The position numbers and the translations under genes are program-made. Positions 43,376-51,169 of a stretch of DNA of 64,000 bases are shown here, piece after piece. Every line of letters begins with the position of its first letter. Position 1 is the stretch's first letter. The DNA is from Salinibacterium sp. UTAS2018 (lineage in GTDB: Bacteria > Actinomycetota > Actinomycetes > Actinomycetales > Microbacteriaceae), in assembly GCF_004118935.1 (NCBI RefSeq), contig NZ_CP035375.1, positions 434,001 to 498,000 on the forward strand, in the 5' to 3' direction. Below the pieces are notes generated by a model, which searched no databases, was not told where the DNA came from, and saw nothing but the letters and a program-made list of their open reading frames with translations.

Positions 43376-44767
43376 ATGGCGTACCAAACCATTAACCCGT
43401 ATACGAATGAAGTAGTCGCGACGTTCCCCGATGCAACGGTTCAGGAAGTCGACGAGGCCATCACGGCGGCGCATCAAGCGTTCCTGTCTTGGCGTGAAAC
43501 TCCGTACTCAACTCGGATGGCGGTGCTCGCCAAAGCCGCGAAGCTTCTGCGGGCAGACAAGCGTCGCTACGCAGAACTGCTCACTCTGGAAATGGGAAAG
43601 GTGATCGCCGAGGCCGAGGCTGAGGTGGATCTGTCGGCCGACATCCTCGAGTACTACGCGGAACGTGGTGGCGCATTGCTCGAGACGGAGAAAGTTCCGG
43701 TCGCGTATGCCGCGGAAGGTGAAGTCGAGATTGTGAATGAGCCGCTTGGTGTTCTCCTTACCGTCGAGCCCTGGAACTTCCCGTACTACCAAGTTGTTCG
43801 TGTTGCGGCACCGCAGTTAGTGGCAGGCAACACGATCTTGCTCAAACACGCGAGCAACGTTCCTCAGTCAGCGGCGATGTTCGATGACCTGTTTGCGCGC
43901 GCCGGACTTCCTGCCGGCGGATTCAAGAACCTTTTTCTTCCGCACAACCTCACTGAGCACGTGATCGCTGACCCTCGCGTTCGCGGCGTAGCGCTCACGG
44001 GGAGCGAAGAAGCGGGCTCGATTATCGCCGCCTACGCGGCGAAAGCAGTCAAGAAGAGCACCCTCGAGCTCGGTGGCTCCGACGCATTTGTTGTTCTTGA
44101 GGACGCTGATATGGAGAAGACAGTCGAGTGGGCCGTGTTCGGTCGCCACTGGAACGCCGGTCAGGTCTGTGTTTCGGCGAAGCGAATGATCGTGGTCGAT
44201 GCGGTCTTCGATGAGTTCCTTGAGAAGTATCGTGCCGGTGTTGCAGCGTTGAAGGCAGGCGACCCGATGGACCCGACAACGGCGCTTGCACCGTTGTCAT
44301 CTCAGGCTGCTGCCGACAAGCTCGCAGGGCAGGTGAAGGACGCGATCGCTGGGGGAGCGAAGGCCGAAACCCTCGGTGCCCCCGTGCCATCGACCGGAGC
44401 GTTCTACCAGCCGACGATCCTCACCGAGATGGACTCGAAGAACCCGTGCTACTACCAAGAGTTCTTCGGACCGGTATCCATCGTTATCCGAGTTAAGGAT
44501 GAAGCCGAGGCGATCGCTGTCGCCAACGATTCGCCCTTTGGCTTAGGAGGTTCCGTCTTCACGAAGGACACCGTTAACGGTGAAAAGGTCGCCAGGAAGA
44601 TCGACACGGGCATGGTCTACGTCAACCACCCGACAATGGTGAAGGCCGACATTCCCTTCGGTGGTGTCAAGCACTCCGGCTACGGTCACGAACTGACCAA
44701 CCTCGGTATTCAAGAATTCGTAAACAAAAAGGTCATCGACGTCGTGGACATTAACGCGGCGTTCTGA
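43376..44767 (+). CDS. Aldehyde dehydrogenase (succinate-semialdehyde dehydrogenase-like)
   Basis: 463 residues. NAD(P)-dependent oxidation of an aldehyde to the acid. The catalytic Cys is in NAGQVCVSAKRM and the general-base Glu in LELGGSDAFVV. Cofactor motifs include EPWNFPYYQVVRV and ALTGSEEAGSIIA. The substrate-site start MAYQTINPYTNEVVATFPD is typical of succinate-semialdehyde dehydrogenases. AAAGGA precedes the ATG. The next genes, an alcohol dehydrogenase and an SDR, suggest an alcohol-aldehyde-acid route, by inference. Confidence 0.9.
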   Translation: MAYQTINPYTNEVVATFPDATVQEVDEAITAAHQAFLSWRETPYSTRMAVLAKAAKLLRADKRRYAELLTLEMGKVIAEAEAEVDLSADILEYYAERGGALLETEKVPVAYAAEGEVEIVNEPLGVLLTVEPWNFPYYQVVRVAAPQLVAGNTILLKHASNVPQSAAMFDDLFARAGLPAGGFKNLFLPHNLTEHVIADPRVRGVALTGSEEAGSIIAAYAAKAVKKSTLELGGSDAFVVLEDADMEKTVEWAVFGRHWNAGQVCVSAKRMIVVDAVFDEFLEKYRAGVAALKAGDPMDPTTALAPLSSQAAADKLAGQVKDAIAGGAKAETLGAPVPSTGAFYQPTILTEMDSKNPCYYQEFFGPVSIVIRVKDEAEAIAVANDSPFGLGGSVFTKDTVNGEKVARKIDTGMVYVNHPTMVKADIPFGGVKHSGYGHELTNLGIQEFVNKKVIDVVDINAAF

Positions 44768-44781
44768 TCCCTACCTCGGGT

Positions 44782-44807
44782 GGCCAGCTCCGGTCCGTGG
44801 GCTGGCC
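44782..44807 (+). terminator. Inverted repeat after the aldehyde dehydrogenase gene
   Basis: GGCCAGC (44782-44788) and GCTGGCC (44801-44807) are perfect repeats around a 12-base loop, 15 bases after the stop. There is no T run, so it may be only a weak terminator. Confidence 0.3.
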
Positions 44808-44874
44808 GTCCGGTCAAACGAGTGGGAACTCGTGTGCGCGCGTCCCACTCTGAATCGCGAAGTGGGAGCATCCG

Positions 44875-45873
44875 ATGGAACAGATGAAGGCGTGGAGCAC
44901 AGGAGCGTCGCCAGGAGCCATCAGTCTTGGTTCGAAGGCGAAACCTCTCCCTCATCCCGATGAAGTCGTCGTGCGAGTGATCGTGTGCGGGCTCTGCCGC
45001 ACTGATCTTCATGTGGTCGACCAAGAACTTCAACCCCACGCGCCTCACGTAACGCCGGGTCACCAGATAGTGGGTACGGTGGTTGCCCTTGGTGACCAAG
45101 TGAAACAACTGAATGTCGGCGATACCGTGGGCGTTGCTTGGCTGCGACGCACGTGTGGCGTGTGTGAGTGGTGCCGGAGTGGGCGCGAGAATCTCTGCCC
45201 GCACTCTGAATACACCGGGTGGGATGCCGATGGTGGTTTTGCTGAATACGCCACTGTTCCTGAAGCGTTCGCCTACCTTCTTCCTGCCAACGTCAATGCG
45301 ATTGAGGTCGCACCGTTACTCTGTGCCGGCATCATTGGCTACCGGGCGCTCTCCCGGGCGGCATTGCCCGATGGCGGAAAGCTCGGAATTTATGGCTATG
45401 GTTCGAGCGGCCATATCACCGCCCAGATTGCTCAGGCCGCCGGCGCGACGATCTACGCGATGACTCGTGGGGTAGCAAACCAGGACTTGGCGCGAAGTAT
45501 CGGCTCGGCCTTCGTCGGTGACGAAACCGAAGCACCGCCAGACGAACTGGATGCCGCAATCGTGTTTGCACCGGTGGGGGAGTTCGTACCGGTAGCGCTA
45601 GCCGCGACGAAACGTGGCGGAACAGTGGTGCTAGCGGGCATCCATATGACTGACATTCCTGCCATGAACTATCAGGCTGTCCTCTTTAACGAGCGAGATT
45701 TGCGCACGGTGACCGCCAATACCCGTGCCGATGGCGCCGCTTTCCTCACTCTTGCCCACAACTTAGCAATCCGCCCGACGGTCACTACGTATCCGTTCGA
45801 GAACGTCGACACAGCGATTTCAGATCTCCGCAGCGGCCACGCATCGGGCTCCATCGTCATAACGATGGCGTAG
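44875..45873 (+). CDS. Zinc-binding alcohol dehydrogenase (AdhA-like)
   Basis: 332 residues. Medium-chain dehydrogenase with the catalytic Zn motif CGLCRTDLHVVDQEL and TPGHQIVG, and four structural Zn cysteines in CGVCEWCRSGRENLC. The Rossmann loop reads YGYGSSGHITAQIAQ. The family oxidises primary alcohols or reduces aldehydes. A GGGAG precedes the ATG. Lies between the aldehyde dehydrogenase and an SDR gene in the same direction. Confidence 0.88.
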   Translation: MEQMKAWSTGASPGAISLGSKAKPLPHPDEVVVRVIVCGLCRTDLHVVDQELQPHAPHVTPGHQIVGTVVALGDQVKQLNVGDTVGVAWLRRTCGVCEWCRSGRENLCPHSEYTGWDADGGFAEYATVPEAFAYLLPANVNAIEVAPLLCAGIIGYRALSRAALPDGGKLGIYGYGSSGHITAQIAQAAGATIYAMTRGVANQDLARSIGSAFVGDETEAPPDELDAAIVFAPVGEFVPVALAATKRGGTVVLAGIHMTDIPAMNYQAVLFNERDLRTVTANTRADGAAFLTLAHNLAIRPTVTTYPFENVDTAISDLRSGHASGSIVITMA

Positions 45874-45985
45874 GTCCAGACCCTGATTTGCTCACGGCAT
45901 CATTGTCATCCGTTGAGCCGGCGCTCAGCTTCGAACCGTATAGTCAAACTTGTATAAAGATTAGTCTCCACTCGAAAGGTTACTC

Positions 45986-46768
45986 ATGAATCGCTTCTCA
46001 GATCGCGTCATTCTCATCACTGGTGGGGGATCCGGCCTCGGCCGTGCCGCTGCCGTTCGTCTTGCTTCGGAAGGCGCGAAACTGTCGCTCGTCGACATCT
46101 CGGAGGCTGGCCTGGCTGACTCAGTGAAAGCAGTGGCTGAAGCTGCTCCTGACGCCGAGGTGCTGACAGTCGTTGCTGACGTTTCCGAGGAAGCGGATGT
46201 AGACCGCTACGTAGCAGAGACGATCGCTCGCTTTGAGCGCATCGATGGCTTCTTCAACAACGCTGGCATCGAAGGCAAGCAGAACCTCACGGAGAACTTC
46301 TCCGCAGAGGAGTTCGACAAGGTCGTCGCCATCAATCTGCGCGGCGTGTTCTTGGGTCTCGAGAAAGTTCTCAAGATCATGCGTGAACAGGGATCCGGCA
46401 TGGTCGTGAACACGGCCAGCGTCGGTGGCATCCGTGGAATCGGAAACCAGTCCGGTTACGCCGCGGCCAAGCACGGCGTTGTGGGGCTCACCCGCAACTC
46501 GGGTATTGAATACGCTGAGCACGGCATCCGGATCAACGCCATTGCTCCAGGTGCCATCTGGACGCCCATGGTCGAAAACTCGATGAAGCAGCTGGATGCT
46601 GAGAACCCGCGTGGAGCCGCCGAGCAGTTCATCCAGGGCAACCCAACGAAGCGCTTCGGTGAAGCTCCCGAGATCGCTGCAGTCGTGGCGTTCCTGCTGA
46701 GCGATGACGCGAGTTACGTCAACGCGACCGTTCTGCCCATCGATGGCGGTCAGTCATATAAGTACTAA
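45986..46768 (+). CDS. Short-chain dehydrogenase/reductase (SDR)
   Basis: 260 residues. Classical SDR with TGGGSGLGRAAAVRLASEG (TGxxxGxG), NNAGIEG, catalytic Ser in NTASVGGIRG, and YAAAKHG (YxxxK). The C-terminus shows the usual DGGQSYKY. It may oxidise sugars or alcohols; the substrate is not predictable. GAAAGG precedes the ATG. A 112-base region before it suggests its own promoter. A strong terminator follows. Confidence 0.9.
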   Translation: MNRFSDRVILITGGGSGLGRAAAVRLASEGAKLSLVDISEAGLADSVKAVAEAAPDAEVLTVVADVSEEADVDRYVAETIARFERIDGFFNNAGIEGKQNLTENFSAEEFDKVVAINLRGVFLGLEKVLKIMREQGSGMVVNTASVGGIRGIGNQSGYAAAKHGVVGLTRNSGIEYAEHGIRINAIAPGAIWTPMVENSMKQLDAENPRGAAEQFIQGNPTKRFGEAPEIAAVVAFLLSDDASYVNATVLPIDGGQSYKY

Positions 46769-46776
46769 AAGGGCAG

Positions 46777-46813
46777 GGGAGTGGGCGGTTCGGTGAGCCG
46801 CCTGCTCCCTTTT
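46777..46813 (+). terminator. Rho-independent terminator after the SDR gene
   Basis: GGGAGTGGGCGG (46777-46788) pairs with CCGCCTGCTCCC (46798-46809) over 12 positions with two G-U wobbles, followed by TTTT at 46810-46813. It starts 8 bases after the SDR stop. Confidence 0.75.
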
Positions 46814-46831
46814 CGGCAGCAAGCATGAGAA

Positions 46832-46969
46832 CTATTCAGTACTAGCTATGTCGTCCGATTCACGTTCTTCGGCGGCCAGCAAAATGCCGTCGCGAACGGC
46901 GCTGCGGATGACACCGTGGAGCACGTACAGGAACACGCCGATAAGAACGACGGCGATAACGAAATCCAT
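46832..46969 (-). CDS. Small single-pass membrane protein (45 residues)
   Basis: Translation from the ATG at 46969: MDFVIAVVLIGVFLYVLHGV as a transmembrane helix, then IRSAVRDGILLAAEERESDD with an acidic tail. The frame is short but looks like genuine small membrane proteins seen in actinobacteria. It runs convergent to the SDR gene, with a palindrome at 47047 and a hairpin at 46987 upstream. The ribosome site is weak. I infer function only as a membrane peptide. Confidence 0.55.
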   Translation of the reverse strand: MDFVIAVVLIGVFLYVLHGVIRSAVRDGILLAAEERESDDIASTE

Positions 46970-46986
46970 TCTGGGTTCTTTTCGTT

Positions 46987-47034
46987 GGCTTCTCCGCCAG
47001 CTGTTCACGCTGGCGGTGCGAGGAGCCAGTTTTT
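46987..47034 (+). terminator. Hairpin with T5 tail upstream of the 45-residue ORF
   Basis: CCGCCAGC (46994-47001) pairs perfectly with GCTGGCGG (47009-47016); an outer GGCTTCT/AGGAGCC extends it. TTTTT follows at 47030-47034 on the plus strand, where no gene ends. On the minus strand it would sit 18 bases before the ATG of the small ORF. Confidence 0.5.
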
Positions 47035-47046
47035 CGCTAAGCTGAC

Positions 47047-47060
47047 ATAATGTGCATTAT
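47047..47060. promoter_or_regulatory. Palindrome upstream of the small membrane protein gene
   Basis: ATAATG (47047-47052) and CATTAT (47055-47060) form a near-perfect 14-base palindrome, AT-rich in a GC-rich context. It may be an operator or contain a -10 box. It lies in the 131-base gap between two minus-strand genes. Confidence 0.4.
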
Positions 47061-47100
47061 CGGATACTGATGTAGTCCGGCCCGAGCGGGGCGAATCCCA

Positions 47101-47679
47101 TCATTCTGGCGGCAGTTCAGTGACGGTAACCGCCCACGGCTGATTCTCCGTCAACGAGACGGAAACCGAATAGCTCGTCGACGCGTCGACGACTAAGTCA
47201 TCTTTGTGGGCGGCATCCTCAGCGTTCGTTCTGCACACGCGCGATGTTTCGATGTCGTCGTCGAGGGCAATCGTGATTCTTCCGAATCCGATGCAGTCGG
47301 AATAAATGGCGATGCGCCCCGTCGTTGGGGTGAAGGCCGAGGTGTCGATGAATTCGTTCTCGTTGGAGCTCTGGGCCAATACGCGCTCACCGTCCACATC
47401 GAACTCGATCAGCATGAGATTTTCTGACATAACGTGAGGTGTATCGCCGTCGCCCGTGTTCGCTCCCGCCTCCGCGTCTGTGCTCGACTTCGAGCTCGTG
47501 CCGGATGGTTCAGGGCTGTCAGTAGTGCTGAGATCGTCGGTTGAGGTGCAGCCAGCGAGGGTAACGAAAGCCAGCAGTGCCAGCGCAGCGACGGCTCCCC
47601 TGCGCGCAGAGCTCGTGCCGCTCCCCTGGCTCGAGATGGTGCACCTCGGGCCGCGGGGAGAGGTTCGAGGTTCGCTCAC
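47101..47679 (-). CDS. Hypothetical lipoprotein
   Basis: 192 residues from the GTG at 47679. A signal peptide with a lipobox (ALLAFVTLAGC) is preceded by a positively charged segment. A Ser/Thr/Asp-rich linker follows to about 90, then a small beta-rich domain (FIDTSAFTPTTGRIAIYSDC) with two cysteines. No family recognised. A longer frame from a TTG at 47709 is possible; the GTG has GGTAGG 9 bases upstream. Confidence 0.65.
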   Translation of the reverse strand: MSEPRTSPRGPRCTISSQGSGTSSARRGAVAALALLAFVTLAGCTSTDDLSTTDSPEPSGTSSKSSTDAEAGANTGDGDTPHVMSENLMLIEFDVDGERVLAQSSNENEFIDTSAFTPTTGRIAIYSDCIGFGRITIALDDDIETSRVCRTNAEDAAHKDDLVVDASTSYSVSVSLTENQPWAVTVTELPPE

Positions 47680-47734
47680 AAATACAAGCCTACCCAGAAA
47701 TAAAGACAATATCTCGCATTGAGGGGCGAGCGGC

Positions 47735-48220
47735 CTAAGAGGTCAGTTTCCGGCTATCCAAAAAGCGAGCGAGTGCTTCCGCTGCCGCCTGGTGATCGAG
47801 TACGTCCGGCTCCCCCGACATCGTGAGCGTGCCGACGACCGTGCCGTCCACGCGCAACGGAATCGAACCTCCGTGTGCCTTGAATGTCTCATGGTCGACG
47901 TCGCTGCGGTCTTCGAACGCGGCACCAGCGGCCAGATGGCGGAGTTTCACCAGCAGTGACGGCTCCTCAAACCTCACCGCAACCGCAGCCTTGCCAGTGA
48001 GCCAAGGGTCATTGTCCGGGTTAGTGTCCTTGAGCTTTGCCTTGAAAACGACATCGCCGTCGAGCACGATCTCTACGGCGAGATTGAGTTCCCGCTCTTT
48101 GATGACCTGAACGGCGAATAGCCCTAACGCCACGGCATCGTCGTTCGAGAGACGAATGCAATCGACGAGGTTCAGGTACTCGAGATCGGCCACGGTGTAG
48201 TGAGGCAGGGAGCGGGTCAT
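47735..48220 (-). CDS. UPF0303 / heme-degrading GlcG-HbpS-like protein
   Basis: 161 residues. Matches the UPF0303 family with the GlcG/HbpS-like fold: ALGLFAVQVIKERELNLAVE, NPDNDPWLTGKAAVAVRFEE, FKAHGGSIPLRVDGTVVGTL, and VLDHQAAAEALARFL. Some members bind heme; binding here is not shown. TACACT lies 6 bases before the ATG; no Shine-Dalgarno, so leaderless translation is likely. Divergent from the epimerase-like gene. Confidence 0.82.
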   Translation of the reverse strand: MTRSLPHYTVADLEYLNLVDCIRLSNDDAVALGLFAVQVIKERELNLAVEIVLDGDVVFKAKLKDTNPDNDPWLTGKAAVAVRFEEPSLLVKLRHLAAGAAFEDRSDVDHETFKAHGGSIPLRVDGTVVGTLTMSGEPDVLDHQAAAEALARFLDSRKLTS

Positions 48221-48232
48221 TTCTCAAGTGTA
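48218..48232 (-). promoter_or_regulatory. Candidate leaderless promoter -10 box of the UPF0303 gene
   Basis: On the minus strand TACACT (48232-48227) is followed by 6 bases and the ATG at 48220. It shares a 73-base divergent region with the epimerase-like gene, which has a similar box. Confidence 0.4.
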
Positions 48233-48281
48233 GGAGTCGAAAGCAGTGCACAGTCCTCCGGCGGGATAGTGAGGAAACCTG

Positions 48282-48296
48282 TATTCTTAGCGTATG
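48282..48296 (+). promoter_or_regulatory. Candidate leaderless promoter -10 box of the epimerase-like gene
   Basis: TATTCT (48282-48287) is followed by 6 bases and the ATG at 48294. No Shine-Dalgarno is present. Confidence 0.45.
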
Positions 48297-49289
48297 ACCC
48301 GAAAGCGTCGAGCACCTCGTGCGCTTCTTGGTACTTCGTTCGCCCTCGCTCTCCTCGTTCTCGCCGGCTGTTCAGCCGTGCCCACACCGACAGACACCGC
48401 GGCACTAACCCCGCCCTCAGTCGAAGAATGGTCGTGGGCCACCACTGGCTGGTCGCTCAATACTGAAGCCGATGCACCGTACATGGATCGGCCCCCGGCA
48501 AATCTCACGTCTCGTGATCTCGATGACACCGGGCTCGCTATCTATTACGAACGCAACTCCGACAAGGTGCGGGCGGATCATCCTGTGGTCTACGCGCAGT
48601 ATGGAATATCTGCGTTAATCGAATACGAGCGTACGGGGCAAAAACAGTGGCTCGAGCGGGCGGCCCGGCAGGCGGAGCAGCTCGTTACGATGCATACCGA
48701 GCGTGGTGACGGCTGGTGGTATCCGTACTCATTCGACTGGACCTACGACGACCGAACTCTCACCGCTCCGTGGTGGTCCGGAATGGCGCAAGGCCAGGCG
48801 TTGAGCTTGTTCTCGCGACTCGCACAGGTGACGGGCGACGAGCAATGGGCAACCGCTGCAGATCACACCTGGGCTAGCTTTCGGCAGGAGCCATCGGCAT
48901 CCGAACCGTGGTCAACCTTCATCGATGATGAGCATCTCTGGTTCGAAGAATACGCGGGAGACCAACCCCCGCTCATGGTGCTTAACGGGCAGATTTTCGC
49001 AATTTTTGGTCTCTACGACTACTGGCGCTTAACCCAAGATCCCGAAGTTGCCCGATACGTAGACGGTGGAGCGACTACGGTGCTGAGCATCATGCCGGAG
49101 ATCCGTAACGCCGGAGATATTTCCTACTACTGCGTGCAAGTCGACTTTTGTGCGCGCGCGCGTTGGCAGGATCAGAAGTACCACGCGATCCATTCATGGC
49201 AGCTGAACACGCTAGCGAAGCTCACGGGTGACCCGCAGTTCAGCGAGTGGGCAGATCAGCTCGAATCTGACTGGCAGCCCGCGGCGTAG
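48294..49289 (+). CDS. Lipoprotein with D-glucuronyl C5-epimerase-like domain
   Basis: 331 residues. Signal peptide with lipobox LLVLAGC. The mature part resembles the C-terminal domain of D-glucuronyl C5-epimerase, an alpha-toroid: ADHPVVYAQYGISALIEYER, PWWSGMAQGQALSLFSRL, EEYAGDQPPLMVLNGQIF and FGLYDYWRLTQDPEV. In animals this enzyme flips glucuronate in heparan; bacterial copies probably act on other uronate polymers. Here the substrate is unknown. The active-site Tyr/Glu residues cannot be assigned without alignment. No other polysaccharide gene is adjacent. Confidence 0.72.
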   Translation: MTRKRRAPRALLGTSFALALLVLAGCSAVPTPTDTAALTPPSVEEWSWATTGWSLNTEADAPYMDRPPANLTSRDLDDTGLAIYYERNSDKVRADHPVVYAQYGISALIEYERTGQKQWLERAARQAEQLVTMHTERGDGWWYPYSFDWTYDDRTLTAPWWSGMAQGQALSLFSRLAQVTGDEQWATAADHTWASFRQEPSASEPWSTFIDDEHLWFEEYAGDQPPLMVLNGQIFAIFGLYDYWRLTQDPEVARYVDGGATTVLSIMPEIRNAGDISYYCVQVDFCARARWQDQKYHAIHSWQLNTLAKLTGDPQFSEWADQLESDWQPAA

Positions 49290-49309
49290 CCACGCAGCTG
49301 GCGACAGCC

Positions 49310-49753
49310 TCAGGCTCCCAGCCGCATACGTATCAGTTGCTCGAGCTCGGCAGGCTCGTAGCGATCGGATGTCGATCTCAATTCGTCGCGAGTCCACCAG
49401 CGATACTCGAGCACGTCGACACGCTCGTCGTCTGTCCACAACTCCTGTGACGGCACGAAGGCATCGACTTCAGCCTCGTAAAACACGGCGTGACCGGTGT
49501 CATGGTTCGCCCTGTCCCACTCGGTGACGAAATCGTGCGTCCACACGGGCTCGCCAAGATCGCCGATCTCGAGACCTGTCTCTTCCCGAAGTTCCCGCAC
49601 GGCGGCGTCGTGATGCGACTCCCCCGCGTCTACTCCTCCGCCCGGTGTTAGCCAGCGCGCAATACCGCTCGTGTCGGGTGCCTTCGTCAGAAACAGCAGG
49701 AATCGCTGCTCACGGTCGAACAGCAGCACGCGGCTGGTGGCCCGGTTCACCGG
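49310..49753 (-). CDS. NUDIX hydrolase
   Basis: 147 residues. The Nudix box is complete: GGGVDAGESHHDAAVRELRE followed by ETGLEI (GX5EX7REUXEEXGU). The fold begins ATSRVLLFDREQRFLLFL. It hydrolyses a nucleoside diphosphate linked to another moiety; the substrate is unspecified. The ATG at 49753 is chosen because a longer frame enters the next gene. It follows the SDR gene after 13 bases in the same direction. Confidence 0.88.
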   Translation of the reverse strand, partial: PVNRATSRVLLFDREQRFLLFLTKAPDTSGIARWLTPGGGVDAGESHHDAAVRELREETGLEIGDLGEPVWTHDFVTEWDRANHDTGHAVFYEAEVDAFVPSQELWTDDERVDVLEYRWWTRDELRSTSDRYEPAELEQLIRMRLGA

Positions 49754-49766
49754 CATCCGAAGACCG

Positions 49767-50543
49767 CTACTTGTTGAGAAAGTCGGAGACGTTGCCGACG
49801 TAGCGGGTGTTGTTCTCTGGAACGGGGTCAACGGCGGCAGAAGCGACCTCTGCCGCGAATTCGCTCACGTTGTACAGGCGGCCGGCGGCCTCCTTGCGTG
49901 CCTCGATCGCGCCGGGGTTCGCACGCTGTAGCAGGGTTGCCGTGATGGTGCCTTCGATCATGTCGCCTGAGACGACAACGAAACCGATGCCCTGTGCTTC
50001 GAGTTCGGGGATCAATTCGCGCAGTGCATCTTCGCCAGCACGCTTGCTCAGTGCGACCGGAACATACTCGGGCATGGTTTCCACAGTGCGGATGAAGTGG
50101 GCCTGATGGCTCGTCACAAATACGACGCGCGAACCCTCGTGCAGCAGCGGCATCATGGTCTTCAAGAAGTTGACCTGGGCGTCACGGTTGAGCTGCATGG
50201 CGTAGTCCTCAGCCATACCGCCCTCCATGCCGCCGGATGCGTTGAGCACCAGAATCTCGAGGCCCCCGAACTCTTCCTTGACGGTCGCGAAAAGGGCAGA
50301 GACAGTCTCGGGGTCGGTGAGGTCAGCACCGATAGCAATGCCGGAACCGTCGGTTTCGTTGAGCTGGGTTACTAGCTTGAGGGCTCGAGACTCTTTGTTG
50401 CGGTAGTTCACGGCAACGCGAGCACCCGCCTGCGCAAAGTAGGCGGCAGTGTCGGCGCCGATCCCCCGCGAAGATCCAGTGATGAGCGCGCGAGCGCCAT
50501 CGAGCGAGTGAGCGGCCAGAGGATTCGAATTATCGCTATTCAC
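49767..50543 (-). CDS. Short-chain dehydrogenase/reductase (SDR)
   Basis: 258 residues. SDR fold with ALITGSSRGIGADTAAYF (TGxxxGIG) and NASGGMEGG in place of the usual NNAG. The catalytic Ser/Tyr region reads FVTSHQAHF and VPVALSKRAG; the usual YxxxK is degenerate (Tyr to Val), so catalysis is doubtful. GTG start with TAAAGT 6 bases upstream and no Shine-Dalgarno; leaderless translation is likely. Precedes the NUDIX gene in the same direction. Confidence 0.82.
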   Translation of the reverse strand: MNSDNSNPLAAHSLDGARALITGSSRGIGADTAAYFAQAGARVAVNYRNKESRALKLVTQLNETDGSGIAIGADLTDPETVSALFATVKEEFGGLEILVLNASGGMEGGMAEDYAMQLNRDAQVNFLKTMMPLLHEGSRVVFVTSHQAHFIRTVETMPEYVPVALSKRAGEDALRELIPELEAQGIGFVVVSGDMIEGTITATLLQRANPGAIEARKEAAGRLYNVSEFAAEVASAAVDPVPENNTRYVGNVSDFLNK

Positions 50544-50555
50544 GCTTCGACTTTA
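50541..50555 (-). promoter_or_regulatory. Candidate leaderless promoter -10 box of the SDR gene at 50543
   Basis: On the minus strand TAAAGT (50555-50550) is followed by 6 bases and the GTG start at 50543. No Shine-Dalgarno is present. Confidence 0.4.
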
Positions 50556-50644
50556 GCGGTCGAAGGAGCGCTCTGCAGTGATCTAAGTGCTAGCGTCGTG
50601 AATGAAGATTTGTTGAACAGCGCAACGATGAAGGGCGCCAGCTA

Positions 50645-51169
50645 ATGCTCGTAGACCTCACCCAATATTTGTGGATTCTGTGGCTGGCGCTTGTTGTGCT
50701 CTTCATCGTCATCGAAGTGCTGACTCTCGAGTTCACTTTCCTCATGATCGCGGCCGGCTCGCTCATCGGCGGTCTCGGCTCCAATCTCTTGGGGTGGCCG
50801 TGGTACGTGCAGATCGCGTTGGCGGCTGCCATTGCGGGCCTCCTGATTTTCACGATCAGGCCTGTGTTGCTGATGAACCTCGAAAAGGGCGCCGATCCGG
50901 CGAAGAGCAATGTCGAGGCGCTGTACGAACTCGGTGGCTTTGTCACCGCGTCTTTCACGAAGGGCATCGGCGAAGTCAAGCTCGACAACGGCGAGACTTG
51001 GACCGCGCGCATCGGTGACGGTGCTGCTCCCTCCACAATGCCCGTAGGAAAGCGAATTTCTGTGCTGGCAATCGAAGGTGCCATTGCGGTCGTCGTTCTT
51101 GAGAAAACCCACCCCAGCACCACCAAGCCTCGAGCGACTACGCAGCCGCCGAGAAAGGAAGAAAAGTGA
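50645..51169 (+). CDS. NfeD family membrane protein
   Basis: 174 residues. Two or three N-terminal transmembrane segments (about 8-30, 33-46, 53-72) then a cytoplasmic OB-fold (GGFVTASFTKGIGEVKLDNG, PVGKRISVLAIEG). NfeD proteins work with SPFH/stomatin-like proteins at the membrane, as here. The next gene, an SPFH protein, overlaps by 4 bases. A basic proline-rich tail ends the protein. Confidence 0.9.
   Translation: MLVDLTQYLWILWLALVVLFIVIEVLTLEFTFLMIAAGSLIGGLGSNLLGWPWYVQIALAAAIAGLLIFTIRPVLLMNLEKGADPAKSNVEALYELGGFVTASFTKGIGEVKLDNGETWTARIGDGAAPSTMPVGKRISVLAIEGAIAVVVLEKTHPSTTKPRATTQPPRKEEK

Noticed and set aside
46848..47045. Plus-strand frame of 65 codons in the 46.8-47.0 kb gap
   Set aside because: Its translation is Ser/Arg-rich with no pattern and is antisense to the 45-residue membrane frame, which looks natural.
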